DNA from: Pelomyxa schiedti
Taxonomy: Eukaryota > Evosea > Pelobiontida > Pelomyxidae
Length of the DNA stretch: 64,000 bases
Direction: 5' to 3'
Assembly (NCBI GenBank): GCA_020536535.1
Contig: JAHLWZ010000470.1
Span: 1,537-65,536, forward strand
Shown here: positions 21,789 through 34,098 of the stretch, piece by piece
How positions within the stretch are numbered: the stretch's first letter is position 1
Layout of the letters: each line of letters begins with the position of its first letter
Notes under the pieces: model-generated
Seen by the model: the letters and a program-made list of their open reading frames with translations, nothing else
Told to the model about the DNA's origin: nothing
The model's database searches: none
Made by a program: the position numbers and the translations under genes

Positions 21789-24092
21789 ATGGGTGCTTGT
21801 ATACACCGAGGGGTGTCCACAATTCACCCCGCGAGCACGTCGGCCTCCGCCGCCTGCGCTCATCCTCTTCCCATAATTGCAGCTCCGACCAACCCCCCGC
21901 ACGAGTGCCTCCCTGCCATGCGGCCGGGCACGCCCCCGAGCCGCCACGACAGCCAGGTAGTGGCGGTTGGTTCGCCCGCGGCGGCGCCCCAGTACCGCTC
22001 AAACCTCACGCCGCCGCCCAGGCCCCGTCCCACAATGGTGGCTTCGGCTCCCCCCACTATGTCCGCGTCGCCAAGCTGGCCCCACGGCGCGGCGCCCACG
22101 TCGTACGTTTCGCCCTCAGTCTCCACCACAACCACGGCGAGCGACGACAGGCACTACCTCGGCGTCAACGCCGCGTCGCAGCCCCAGTCTCAGTCTCAGT
22201 CTCCCACCCAGACTCGCTCCAGATCTCAGTCTCAGTCTACTCAGCAGCAGCAGCATCCGCAGAAAGGAGGGCACCCGAGCAATGGGGGAGATTCGACTGA
22301 GAGGGGGAGACTTGCAAATGCAGTGCAGAGCAGATCTGATCCCACGTTGCTTTCCCACAGGGCACTGCCGCACTGCAATCTAGGTTTGTAATTATGGGAC
22401 CATGGTTTTGGTGTACCTTTGACAGGGGTTTTGATGAACCGGCGTTCGTACTTGTAGTGATCTTTCTCCTCCTTCTTCTTCTTACTCTCCCATCTTAAAC
22501 AGACAGACACAACAGACAACGGGTAGTAATAGTGGGAGGTGGATTTGGAGGTGCCTTTGTTGCAAAGGAACTGGCAAAGAACTTCATGGCACTAGATGTT
22601 GTATTAATTGACACAAAGGAATATTTTGAGAACACATCAGCCATTTTCAAAACTTTTACAGACCCTGTTGGTAGAAAGTTAACCACTGCCTAACTTTTTC
22701 ATGACTTCCACTTTAGAAACTCCCCCACAATGCCTGCAGGTAAAGCACGCGGCACATCTCCAATATGCAGAGTTTGTTCATGGAGAGGTGACTCCCAACA
22801 ACATATTGTGATACCAACATTCTTTTCTAAGGTAGTGGACGCTGACTCTCAATCTGTGTGGGTAAATATTGATATGCAAACACAAATCCGAATTATGTAT
22901 GACTTCTTGGTTATTGCCACAGGTGTAACGTAAGTTCTTGGGAGGAGTGTCACAGTAATGAGTTATATCTCAGGTATCCTATTGTTAAAGAAAAAGGAGA
23001 GACACAGGAGTTTAGAGCTGAGTGGATGCTCAATGAAGCTAAAAAAATTGAAAAAGCCTCTTCTGTTATAATAGTTGGCGGTGGTAGGTTCCACGCACTT
23101 CCTTTGTACTTGGTAACCCTTACCCTTTGAAAGGAGCAACGGGGATCGAATTTGCAGCAAATATGGCATCAAAGTGGCGTGGGCTGAATGTAAAAATCAT
23201 AGAGCATCACCTTCTTTTACCTCGTTACCCACCATTAGTATATCGTCACTTAGTTATTCTGTAATTTAGTTTTTCAGGTACGGGATTATGTTACACAAAA
23301 CCTGCAGTCTGTTGGAGTCACAGTCTTATGTGGACATCACGTGGAATCAATTAATGCAATTCCCAATGGCAATGGTTTTTATGTAATAACTGATAAATCC
23401 CATCGCCTGGAGGTAAAACCACTCCCTTCCAAAAACTGCGCTCATGAAAAACAATTAATAAACTTCAAAGGCTGATTTGGTCTTTATGTGCACTGGTGGA
23501 ATTCCCAATTCGGGTTTTATGGAGAGAAACTTTCCCCAGTGCCTAACCACAACTGGTCACCTTATGGTATGGTCAATTACACCCTTCCCTTTATACAACT
23601 CACGGCTGTAAATACCAGGTTAACAACCACCTCCAATTGGAGAACTTCTCTCATATATTTGTTCTTGGTGATGTTTGTAACATTGATGAAGAGAAGATGG
23701 CAGAACGAGCTATGGACCAGGCAACGGTTGTAGCTAAAAATATCAAACGCCTCTCGAGGCAGAGGCCTCCAATTTCTACCTACCATCCCTACAAGAGGTA
23801 CATACTGTGCCCAGTTTATTTAAAATGACGCACTCATAGTCCCATGATGGTACTCAGTCTTGGCCCCAACTGTGCAATTGCTTTTGCAGGTGGTCATCCA
23901 ATTGCTGGTGGGGTGAGTGAGCGAATACACATCATTACCTCTAACAAGACTCTTTTCTAGGCTGTAGCAGCAACAATGAAGAGGTATATGGACATGATAA
24001 CTCACAAGCTCTTTCCAGAAAGAGCCATTTTTCAATTGCCCATTCAACCCAAACTCAAGAATGTAGTGTCGATAAAGTCTTCTAAGTTATAA
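21789..24092 (+). CDS. FSP1/AIF-type FAD-dependent NAD(P)H oxidoreductase
   Basis: The first exon starts MGACIHRG and encodes about 200 residues of Pro/Ser/Gln-rich, GC-rich disordered sequence. It joins in phase (phase 1, donor at 22384) to an exon reading RVVIVGGGFGGAFVAKEL, the FAD-binding GxGxxG Rossmann start, with VVLIDTKEYFE after it. Later blocks are YDFLVIATGV (ATG motif), SSVIIVGGG and GATGIEFAA (NADH-binding), GVTVLCGHHV, ADLVFMCTGGIPNSG and HIFVLGDVCNIDEEKMAE (C-terminal FAD-binding GD). This order matches AIFM2/FSP1, which reduces coenzyme Q and vitamin K and protects membranes from lipid peroxidation; NDH-2-like dehydrogenases are the alternative. It has about ten exons. Animal FSP1 is N-myristoylated; here a Gly2/Cys4 start could be acylated, but position 6 is His, so this is weak. 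Confidence 0.82.
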
Positions 24093-24109
24093 TAATTATT
24101 AAAAGAGGC

Positions 24110-25435
24110 ATGCTAGACCTATGGTTGATGGTCACCCTGTGGACTCAAATTTGAGATCCGATCCACTTTTCTGTGTATCTCATCTGCCACTTTTGTACCA
24201 AAATCTCAAGTACTTTTAGATAGGTTTAGTTAATTTTACAGAGTCCCGTGTTGGTGTCAAAGTGACTAAACGGTTGATCCAGCTGAGAGTCCCATTACGC
24301 CTCTCCATGCATTCAATGGCAATAAGTAAGCAACTCTTTTCGCTCACAATAACTAACCACTTTATAGAAGATGTAGCCAAAGTTTTGAGTAACCAGTCTT
24401 CTGACTTGGTTGATCTGTTGACATATGATTCTGCTCTTCCTGACCAAATTCGGACTTCAGTGAAAGGAATCAAAGTTATGATTTATGTTCTTAGGTCGGA
24501 CAACGGTCTCTACATTTCTAAAACTCACAAGTGTGCTCACTCTAAGCTAGAAGATAAGGCGCTGGAGGAGATGGCGCTCTTCCTGCAATATGCTAAGTCC
24601 GGAGGAGTATCTCATATTATTTACATCAGAGAGGTATTCCCAATGACTAGAAACCAAAATTCTCATTTGTTTTCCTAGCACTGTACCAATACCCACAACT
24701 ACTGCAGGCATGTCCAGAATAGTTGTTAGCGTTTTTGACAAAGTCACCTCTCGTGCACAGATTGACACTTCGAGGAGAAGACATGGTCTCAAATTCAACA
24801 ATACCTTTTACCATTGTAAGACACGATAAAGAATTTAATAATCAGCTATTGCTTCAGAGTAAGCCACAAGTATTGCTTCAAAGGCTAGTCACAAACACAT
24901 CTTTTACATCATTAACTATCATAGATGCCTAATGCTTCCTATTGAAAGTGAGCGCATCTCATGGCTTGACATAAACGATATTGCCGATGTATTAGATAGA
25001 CTTTCCTCCAACGACTCTAATTATTTTTAGGCCGTAGTGAACATTGCTCTGAAACCCGACCTACACTCCGGACAGGTAAGTTCTTCATCATAGTACTTTA
25101 CATCAAGGAATAGGTCTATGAGTTAAATGGCATTGAGTACTTAACTGGCCAAGATATTGCAAAAATATTGTCCAATGTTTTACAAGAGCAGGTTGTTTTA
25201 CACTTTTTTTTTTTGTAATCAAACATTCCCCTCAGGTCCGGTACCTGCCTATCCAACCAGAAATTTCTGAAGCTAAAATGGTGTCTTCCCAACGACCAGT
25301 GAGGCACTTTTTCATATTTATTCCACCTGATTTTATTAGAGAGCTGACTGTGAGATGTTCCTTTGCACCCAGAGAAAGACTAGTCAATTGAATAACCTGC
25401 AACAGCTTATTGGACGCGAACCAAGTTTGTTTTAG
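24110..25435 (+). CDS. NmrA-like NAD(P)-binding protein
   Basis: Exons from about 24240 give SRVGVKVTKRLIQL (third Gly of the Rossmann loop), SSDLVDLLTYDSALPDQI, VKGIKVMIYVLRSDNG, MALFLQYAKSGGVSHIIYI, IPFTIVRHDKEFNNQLLL, ERISWLDINDIADVLD, NIALKPDLHSGQVYELNG and YLTGQDIAKILSNVLQEQVR. This is the order of atypical short-chain dehydrogenases of the NmrA group (redox-sensing or regulatory Rossmann proteins). The last exon reads LNNLQQLIGREPSLF, the expected C-terminal helix. Joining it needs an intron of only about 29 nt (GTGAGATG to AGAAAG near 25351); otherwise the frame ends at 25391. The first exon with the GxxG start is not resolved; ATG codons at 24110 or 24121 are candidates. See the kinase next to it for a possible fusion. 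Confidence 0.65.
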
Positions 25436-25644
25436 CACTCAACTGCTTATATCACTAAATCATAGGTACTTTTTTGAGCTGGGTTACTTCAAAAGTCGGA
25501 CTTTTGAGTAGGAGAAAATATCTCACATAATATAAATAACTCATGCTCTCTTTTTGAGAAGACGAGCACAGTGAAAATCAGCAACTTTGTGGAAGGGATA
25601 TCGAACTATTGTTAAAAAATCCCTTGCGTGGAAATGAATCCTAT

Positions 25645-27100
25645 ATGGAGGTGAGTTCTCTAAATCTATTTGTTTCTCTAAGATTGTCCTAGATTGACGC
25701 CCGGGAAATCATTCTTGGAGAGCAAGTAGGTTCTGCAGCACATGGAACAGTATACAAGTAGTGGATGTGCAATATTGATTAATACTAAGTACCTGTAGGG
25801 CCTTATTCCAAAACACACCCACCGCCCTTAAGGTTTTTAATACTTCCGCCTACGAAAAGCAATTAGATTTTTTCAGAAAGGGTGCTAGTCTTGCTTGGTT
25901 TCTCTCTTATTCTTTCGGCATACTTTCTGAACCATTTTCAGTTTATTGCGGCATCCAAATTTAATTGTTGCCATGGGGGCATGCACTCACTTGCCTACAT
26001 TGTGTATTGTCTATGAGTGGATGCCACGTGGAAGGTTACAAACATTATAAGCACACTCCCTCTTACCTTTTCCAGCCTTGAGACTTTACTATCTCAAGAT
26101 ACCACACCCCTTTCACTCTCTGTACAAGTGCGTATGGCACTTTGTATTGCCAAGGGACTTGCCTTTCTACATTCCGTTGGAGTTGTTCACCAAGGTTTGA
26201 CATATTTTCCTCTCTCGTTCTTATCTCCTCAGATATCAAATGGTACAATGAATATCTTCAGAATACTTCTTACTTATTCTTAGCTCCAATTTGTTACTAA
26301 CACAAGGAATGCAAGTTAAAATTGCTGGTAAAGTTTTAATGCAAATAGCAAGCCAATAACCTATTTCTCAAAGATTATGGTACAGCTCTTCCAGTTAGAT
26401 ATCGTAAGGGCAAACTCTCTGGGTCACCTCAAGTAACATACCTCCTTTCACTCATCACCTGTAACTTAAAACTAGTATATTGCACCAGAAGGTGATCTCA
26501 AAATATATGCTCTGGTCTAACGTTTTATAGTACTCACTGGTTCAAAGCCTTCAACATCTTCTGATGTATATTCGTTTGGAATTGGTATGCCTGTGGGAAG
26601 GTAACTATTTCTAACAGGTATCAGTCCTGTGGCAAATTGCAACCAGGAAATCGCCTTGGAACGGCTGCAATAATCCCTTTGTAGTTATAGGTTTTGCCTC
26701 TCTTAATTTTTCTCTTTCCTATTTTTTTAACAAAACTACAGAAACAGTAGTGAGTGGCAAACGGTTACCTTTGGATAAAGAGCAACCCCTGTATCCTCTT
26801 ATAATGTAGTGTTCCAATTCCGGGATAACAAAACAAGTTCTAATAGCCCCACAGGAGCTGCTGGGACCAACAAGCGCAAAACAGGCCCACGGCACATCAG
26901 GCACAAATGGTACTCGAAAGAATGAAAGTTCCATCAACTTCCCGGCCCACCTACACAACACCCACCAATGCCGACAGACCCGACCTCATGAACAAGGTAA
27001 ATTCCTTTCCGCTGATGGTTCCAATAACAATGCACAACACCAATCTACAATACAGCTGCTTTTCCGGGAGGCCGACACAACAACACAGTCTCACTTGTAA
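25645..27100 (+). CDS. Atypical TKL-like protein kinase (HQD, DYG)
   Basis: ATG at 25645 precedes EIDAREIILGEQVGSAAHGT (glycine loop without the usual first GxG spacing). Further exons give TALKVFNTSAYEKQ (the ATP-binding Lys), LLRHPNLIVAMGACTHLP, LCIVYEWMPRGSL, ALCIAKGLAFLHSVGVVHQD, SNLLLTQGMQVKIADYG, YIAPE, SKPSTSSDVYSFGI and QIATRKSPWNG. These mark a tyrosine-kinase-like fold, close to Dictyostelium-type DRK kinases. The catalytic loop reads HQD in place of HRD and the magnesium loop DYG in place of DFG, but Lys and both Asp are kept, so activity is possible. A disordered Ser/Asn/His-rich tail ends near 27100. The frame upstream of 25645 (from about 25562) is also open and kinase-leader-like but lacks an ATG. 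Confidence 0.72.
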
Positions 27101-27421
27101 GTACTGTATGTATCTGTATCAAAGTTTTGTTGGGAAAAGAAAGACAAGAAATTGCTTTCTATATACGACAACGTTTGATCGCTTTTTTCGTTGACCACTT
27201 CGTTTCTTTTGTGTCAAAAAAAAAAAGCCGAAATAGCAGAGAAGACAAAAAAAAACCCGCAGATTTTAAAAAAAAAACCACAAAGAAAAAAGACGAGCGT
27301 TAGTGGCGGTGGACAAAAAAAGTCGCATCGCCGTAAACACGACACGTTTTCTTTTTTCGCACGCCGATCGTTTGTCGTTATATATACGTCGTTGTCGTTT
27401 CGTAGTTGCCGGTGTTGATCA
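27101..27421. other. Intergenic region before the Ste20-like kinase
   Basis: 320 bp with several poly-A runs (27218-27290) and no coding signal; it should hold the kinase promoter. Confidence 0.5.
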
Positions 27422-30400
27422 ATGGCCTGCCTAGAGCCTTACATCAGAAAGGTGCGTTGATCGCATTTTTCCCTTTGTTACACATCCTTATTGCATTGAT
27501 CAGGATGAAGACCCTACAGCCGTGCTGACACTCGATTCAGTGATCGCTGAGGGCAGTTTTGGAATAGTGTACAAGGTCCTCACACTCGGTTCTCCATTTC
27601 CACTTACGGTTCGGTGACAGGGGCGCCACACATCTTCCCAAGAAATTTTGGCTATAAAAATTATCAAACTTGAAGAGGACGAAACATTTGATGACCTTGT
27701 TATTGAAATAGGCACCTCGTTTCCTAACGACTTTTCTCTCTGACTCGTCGCAGATGTTTTAAGTAAATGCAGCCACCCAAACATTGTTGGGTATTTTGGA
27801 AGCTGGAAAAGAAATGATGAATTATTTGTGTGTTGGGGCCAGTTTTTTATTTTATCTAACAAACGCTTCTTCTTTCAGATTGCTATGGAATTATGTGACG
27901 GTGGCTCAGCAGCTGACGTTTATCAAGGTACAAGAAAATCCCAAAGCTTGATTGATTGACGGTTGTAAGAGCTGGGACAACCTTATCAAGAACCCATCAT
28001 AGCCCTTATATGTAGGGAGTTTATTAAGGGCTTAGGATATTTACACGCTATGGGAATTATTCACAGAGATATCAAGGGTATGGGAAATCCATTTTCTTTT
28101 CTCTCATGCCATCAATTTTCAGGCGCGAATATCCTTCTTACTAAAGAGGGCAAAGTAAAGCTTGGTAACGTTATTCCACTTCTCCTTCAGCCCATTCATT
28201 TGCAATAAATAGTCGATTTTGGAGTTAGTGGCAAGCTTACTGCAGCCCAACCAACTCGAAAAACTTTTATCGGAACTCCTTACTGGTTTCCCAAATTTGA
28301 AATCAGTATTAAATTCACATTTTCACAGGATGGCACCCGAAGTTATTGGTATGAACTTCTCCCTTTTTACATAGTGATAGTTACCTGAAACACAAAAGAA
28401 AATAAGGGCTCCCCTGTTCCATACAACACTCGGGTGATTTCTTTTTTTCCCCTTTCTTCATCCAGTCCCCTTGTGTGTATTTAACATTTTTTTGCAGGCT
28501 GATATTTGGAGTGTTGGTATAACCATGCTAGAGTTTGCGCATGGAGAGCCCCCACTCTCTGACATGCACCCAATGAGGGCACTGTTTCAAATTCCTTACA
28601 GAAAGCCCCCCACTCTCAACAAGCCGTCTGATTGGAGTCCTCAATTCCCAGACATTGTCGCCAGGTGCTTGGAGAGAGACCCGCGAAATCGTCCTGATGT
28701 TCCCGCAATACTAGAGGTTTGTCTAATAATGAGGCTTATCTCACTACTTCCTAGCACCCATTCTTCCTTCATTGTGCTGACCCTACTGCTCTTGGGGAGC
28801 TTGTTCAAAGGTTCTTGGGTGAACACTTGTAGATTATTTATTGTTCTCAGGTATGTTACTGTAAAGAAGGCAAACGAGACTGCTGAGGAAACAGCGGCGC
28901 CAGAAGGTGCAACACCAGAAGAAGATAAGGCTGCCGCATTTTTGCAGGAACTGGACAACGCACCTAAATTAGTACAATTCCATCTCTCAACCTTTTTTTA
29001 TCGTTACTGTCTATTAGGTAACAAAGGCACCATCACCAGCTCCATCGCCATCTCCTGCTCCACTTTCAGCTTCATCACCAGAGGTAGTGAGTCACAATAT
29101 CATCAAATCTAATCCACGTTCCTAGACACCACCCGCTATTCCGCCAGTTGCGTCTTCACCTTCGTTGTCTTCAAGTAACCTCTAATTCTAATATATATAA
29201 AACTAATTACTGGTAGCTTCTCGACCCGCCACCTCTGCAAAGACACGACCTTCTACAGTTCACAGGACTGCGGCTAAGCGAACCCTTGCCATCAAGCAGA
29301 AAATAAACCGCAAATTCATCAAACAACAGATTCAGGAGATTAAAAAACTGCAACGAAATCACCAAAAGGTTTGCATTTCTCGGTCTATGTCTTTTTTTTT
29401 GGTACAAAGTGCTGAGGCCCACCGTAGGAAATGGAGACTCTGGAAGCCAAACAAGGTGCTGACCGGCAAAAGCTTCTTCGAAACTTTCAGAATACACTGG
29501 AAAAAGAACAAAAGAAGTTCCAGCAGGAGGTAGAAGCGTTGTATGAATTTTCCCATTGAATAGTACGCAGGAGGAGAAATTGCAACATAGGTCACAGCTG
29601 GAAAAAGATGATGAAACCAAACACCTTAAGAACGAAAAGGAAGAATTTTTACGACAGCAACAAAATCGGTTCCGCAACTTCCAACGGGTTTTCGGACCAG
29701 ATATGTTTACTTCTACTGAAGTTGTCCTCCCTTCTTTTTTTTAGGACATGATGAATTGGCATCGATTACAAAAACGAGATTTTGATGTGTGCATGGGCAA
29801 TAAGGAAAGGGATATGAGAGAAGTTCACAAAACCCTCGAAAAAGAGGAAGAAAAAAGACTGAGGTAAACACTCCAAAAAAAAAAAAGACATTCAACATCT
29901 TTACAGAGCCGCCGGCGAGTACGTATCAAAAAAATATATGAAGCAACTACAAATTGAGAACCAAGCAGTATTCTTGCAGCATCGGGCCAGTTGTGTTTTA
30001 CTATTTACACAACAACAACAAATGCAAAGGTTGTGTGACGAACACAGAGAACAATTGTTGTACAAAGATGAAGTATTTTTTTTTTTGGATAGCAATTCCC
30101 TCTCAATGTTTTTAGTTTCTTCATAAATCCATGGAGCACCATGCCATAGCCCAGCACTCTGAAGAAGAAACTGTATCACAGACAGAAGAAAGAGAACTAA
30201 CAGCTCTGGAAGCTGAGCAGAAATTTGTACTGGATTTTACTGTAAACCTACAGAAGTTTGAGAAGGTTTTTCACTATTTTTAAATACAATGAACTCATAC
30301 CCAATCAGGAGTCCCAAGAAGCAGTGTTCGCGCTGCAAAGGGAGCAACTCAGGGGAAGGCAACTTCTTGAAACTCAGCAACATAAACGCCAGCAAGAATT

Positions 30401-31569
30401 GGAGGGAAAGGAACTTTTCAAAGAGTTCAAACTTGAAGAAAAGAAGAAAAAAGCGGTACGCCGCTTATTGTATCGTCTTCCACACCAACTCACATAGGAA
30501 TTTGATGCCGAGTCACGTGATAAGCTGAAGCATGCTGATTCTGGGTCTCGCAAAATTGTTCGCGATACCCTTGCAAAAGATAAGGCTAGCTTCCAACAAA
30601 CTCTCACCACCGCGGAGAAAGACTTTACTGCCCAACAACGACAGCGTGAAGCAGAGGAAGATCATAGCCTTTTGGAGGGACAACAGGAGCAAACCAAGCA
30701 ACAACTTGCTTCACAGGCAGCTGAGCGTGCTGAGCTGGCTAAAAAGCATGAAGACGCTTTGGCAAAAATACACCAGGTAAGCAACCATTTTCTTGCGACG
30801 TCTCGTAACCTAGTATCAGATGCATTATGACAAAAAGGAAACAGTTATTAATCAGTTGTGTGAGAAGCGGCGTGAAGCACAATCCAAGTGCCATGGTGAA
30901 CAAATTATGGTTTTCCTCTCATTTCTCTGTGAGACAGCTTACATCAATTAGACAATAACTCAATTAAGAGCTGAAAGACGGGAGCAGTTCCTTCTGAAGT
31001 TCCTTCAGGAACAGAAAAAAATCCTGAAAGAACACCAGGTTGCCGCCGTCCAACAACTCACTGAACAGCAGCACACTCATCTGGAGATAGTCAAGCAAAA
31101 ACATCAGGTCCCACTTTCACATATTTATTCAGTGTATCCTTAACCAAAAACTTCAGTGTGCCATCTTCGCCAAAGAAAAGGATCAAAGGAAACGCAAGCA
31201 ACCCGTAGATACTGCGGCATTGGCAAAACAGCATTCTCTTGATATAGAAGCAATCCGAAATCGCCACCAGGAAGAGCTCTACACGCAAAACGAGCTTCAC
31301 GTCCAACAAGAAACCACAATGCAAGAGGTATTTCCATTCCGAGGTCCGAAATCACTCCCCAACCAAAAAAAACCTTTTTGCAGACACACCAACGAATGCT
31401 GGAGGAAGATATCAATGACACTATTGCTTATGGAGAGGCACTCACTCGAGCTCAAGGTGACAAGGATGCCGAACTCAAGTGCGTAGTCCGATTTCGCGGT
31501 TTCTAAATAAATAACCCAAATACCAGACAAAAGCTCGAGGCTTTGAGGGAGCGCCTAAAGAGGACCTAG
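27422..31569 (+). CDS. Ste20-family kinase of the SLK/MST type with coiled-coil tail
   Basis: The start [10 protein letters not shown] leads to [13 protein letters not shown] (glycine loop), [92 protein letters not shown] and [25 protein letters not shown], the GAN substrate motif and the [12 protein letters not shown] activation loop are canonical for germinal-centre kinases. After a short Ala/Pro/Ser linker the last 2.4 kb encode a long Glu/Gln/Lys-rich coiled coil, starting [20 protein letters not shown], that resembles the PKK/ATH region of SLK and LOK, which mediates dimerisation. The gene is cut by at least 18 introns of 40-90 nt. In animals such kinases regulate actin, ezrin-type linkers and Hippo signalling. 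It ends LKRT at 31569. Confidence 0.88.
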
Positions 31570-31678
31570 AGCACAAAATTACATCTAAATTGTAACAAAA
31601 AAAAAAAAAGCCCATTGTTCCTGTAATTTCTGACCTTTTGTTTTCCAACAAAAGAAATTTTGGTTCTCAAGCTGTGCC

Positions 31679-32644
31679 ATGCACAGAACCAGCTCACACA
31701 CAGCCGACGGAGTGCCACATACTTTCGCAGACGGAGGCAGGTACGAGGGTGAGTTGTGGCATGGCAAGAAGCACGGCCGAGGGCTGTGCACGTGGCCAGA
31801 CCGCACGTCCTACGAAGGCGAGTGGTACAAGGACAAGATGGACGGGTGGGGGGTGCACCGTCAGCCCGACGGCGGCGAGATGTACGAGGGGCTGTGGAGA
31901 GACGACCGCAGGAGGAGGGGGAGGTGCCACCTCCCGAACGGGGAGGTATGCGACGGCGAGTGGATGTGGAACGACGCCTCCCGGCACTATGAGATGCAGG
32001 GCTGGGGGATGCTGTGGAAGAGGTGCAAGCCATATGGAGGCACGCAGGGGCCATGTGTGATGAGGGTGGTGTATGTGGGCGAGTGGGAGAGCAACAAGTG
32101 GCACGGGTGGGGAATCTTGAGGGATCCAGAGACTGGCAGTATCTACTGCGGTGGGTTTGACCATGGGGTCAAGAGTGACCTGGGGATGTACTTTGAATCA
32201 GGAGGAGGAGGAAGCTATGACGGAGGGTGGAAGGACAATGTCTTCCATGGAAAGGGTGTGAGGACTTGTGGTGATGGCAAGTTAAGAATTAGTGTTTGGG
32301 AAATGGGTCGTTGTTTGAGAGGCAAGACCACAGACTTCGGGAAGATGAGAACTAAACTGCATGAGTTGAAAAATCAAACTCTAACTAACTTTTCTAATAT
32401 TTATTTAGATAAGGACGACGAGACAATAAAGTTGCAAGGAGATATCAAGTTGAAAGAGGAACAAATACAGAAAACCCAAATAGAGTGTGACCACACTTTG
32501 AAACATATTCAACAAGGAGTTTGGGTGAAATCACTAATGGCATCAAACACACAAGAGGAACACAGAAGTGAGTGTGTGATGAAAAAAGTTTCTGTCACAT
32601 TTGATGAATGCGTTTGCTCCTTATGTCCTCTTGAAAAGGGTTAA
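31679..32644 (+). CDS. MORN-repeat protein
   Basis: A single exon of 321 residues starting MHRTSSHTADG. Residues 18-205 hold about seven MORN repeats, such as YEGELWHGKKHGRGL, YEGEWYKDKMDGWGV, YEGLWRDDRRRRGR, YVGEWESNKWHGWGI and YDGGWKDNVFHGKGV, separated by a longer insert in the fourth. Residues about 240-300 form a charged helical, probably coiled-coil segment. MORN repeats form elongated sheets that attach to membranes or cytoskeletal structures and act as dimerising scaffolds; a specific role cannot be given. The first 350 bp are very GC-rich and the 3' half is not. A short spacer of 109 bp separates it from the kinase upstream, on the same strand. Confidence 0.88.
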   Translation: MHRTSSHTADGVPHTFADGGRYEGELWHGKKHGRGLCTWPDRTSYEGEWYKDKMDGWGVHRQPDGGEMYEGLWRDDRRRRGRCHLPNGEVCDGEWMWNDASRHYEMQGWGMLWKRCKPYGGTQGPCVMRVVYVGEWESNKWHGWGILRDPETGSIYCGGFDHGVKSDLGMYFESGGGGSYDGGWKDNVFHGKGVRTCGDGKLRISVWEMGRCLRGKTTDFGKMRTKLHELKNQTLTNFSNIYLDKDDETIKLQGDIKLKEEQIQKTQIECDHTLKHIQQGVWVKSLMASNTQEEHRSECVMKKVSVTFDECVCSLCPLEKG

Positions 32645-32837
32645 AAAATCCATTGTGTTTGACACCAACCATAAAGCCAAGGTTGTGAAGATGGAAATTG
32701 GAAAGCGGCTTGGGTTGGATGAAAACCAACAGATTATCTCTTTTGTACCAAGTGTTCAAGGGAACAAATGAAGAGACAGATAATATTACAACATAAATGT
32801 CCACAAGGCGTCCCAAACAAAGGCTCTTACACACTTA

Positions 32838-33903
32838 TTGAGTTATCCTTCACAGTATTGCTCCCATGAATTCAGATCGTGTAACATATCCGACTTACTA
32901 AAATGCGCGAATCAACTTACAGCTGACGTACACAATAACTGCACGTTTCTACTGCGCAGCACAGATAATGCTCTACACCTTGGAATGCGAAGCCATCTTG
33001 TAATACAATGTAACTTTCCTAACTGACGACACATACAGAACAGTACAATTGTGTACTACTTCTACAGACCAACTGAATTACAAACATCGTGCAGCTATTA
33101 TTCTTACATCTGCAAATACTTTTCGCTGCCCAAGAGATATGTCCACCCGGAAGACAATTCTGCAATGCAATATCAGCAAGACCACCCTAACTACAGCACA
33201 CGCTGCGTTTTGTCACGTACTACGGAAGTCGTACCTCAAATATATGTTAAACGCATACCTTTGCACCAAACAAACTGTCATGACTGGTGCATTCTAATTG
33301 TGATGCTGCTTGTGCCATGGGATCACCGACATAAAGACGGCCTTTGGGAGGAACATTATCATGTCTGGTGTACGGAGACTGCGCCGACATTGTAGCACTC
33401 TGTAAACGATCGCATGATGGCTTTGCAGGAGACACATTCCAAAGCACAGAAGCAACTTGAGGAACAGCAAGCAGGAAATGTTGATGCCTTCCGAACCATG
33501 AGGAAACAGAATTCAGTATGGGCAGCATGGCAGATCTACAAGAAGGTCTCATTGACTGGAGTTTTATATTACACCAACAAGATGAACTGCAAGACCTGGA
33601 CCTGCGTGACACGGATGACGTCACGCCGACGATTTCATCAGCCAAGCATGTCATCTAATACAAGAATTTTGTGTACATGCAACAAGTACCGCAGAAAGCG
33701 AGTGCACGCATTCAGAAGTTCCCACTACAGCTTGTACCGAGATTATTGACAAACCCTTCATAATTACGGATGAACCTCCTGCAATTGTTAAGTTACAAGC
33801 AGCAATGAAGCACGCTAACGACGCGGCGGAGGAGAAGTACCACGTTGCAGTGACCATGGCAGGTAGCTCTAAGAGGGGGAATGTGTGGGCGCACCCACTA
33901 TGA
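32838..33903 (+). pseudogene. Decayed Helitron-type Rep/helicase fragment
   Basis: The frame 33051-33395 gives VYYFYRPTELQTSCSYYSYI, then FSLPKRYVHPED and TTEVVPQIYVKRIPLH followed by WCILIVMLLVPWDHR. This fits the segment between Rep and helicase in Helitron proteins (YFxRPxEL...YY, then P.IxGxxIP... and MLxLFKPWR). The preceding frame (32838-33026), ending SHLVIQCNFPN, may be the segment before it. A TAG at 33393-33395 interrupts the frame, which then goes on in phase (HSVNDRMMALQETHSKAQKQ) and shifts again near 33520 and 33650. Later pieces read KPFIITDEPPAIVKLQAAMK and end at 33903. Neither the replication-initiator HUH motif nor helicase motifs are present, so this is a dead fragment. 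Frames and stops argue against a spliced gene. Confidence 0.55.
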
Positions 33904-34098
33904 CTAGACTGAGGACCCAACCTGGCTCAAGAGATCTAACATCCAGAATAGCACGATAGCTGTGACGTCAGTTAGCACCTGCAACGCGAACGATAAATGA
34001 AGAATAATAGATACCCAAGTTATCCCCCTTTACTGGTCAGAAGGCCCTGGATCGCTACAACTTAGTGGCGTCCAACTTCCAAAAAAAAAAACAAAAAA

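Noticed and set aside
31566..32164. Long minus-strand frames opposite the MORN gene
   Set aside because: Shadow frames of a GC-rich coding exon; translation is Pro/Arg/Thr-rich without any domain.
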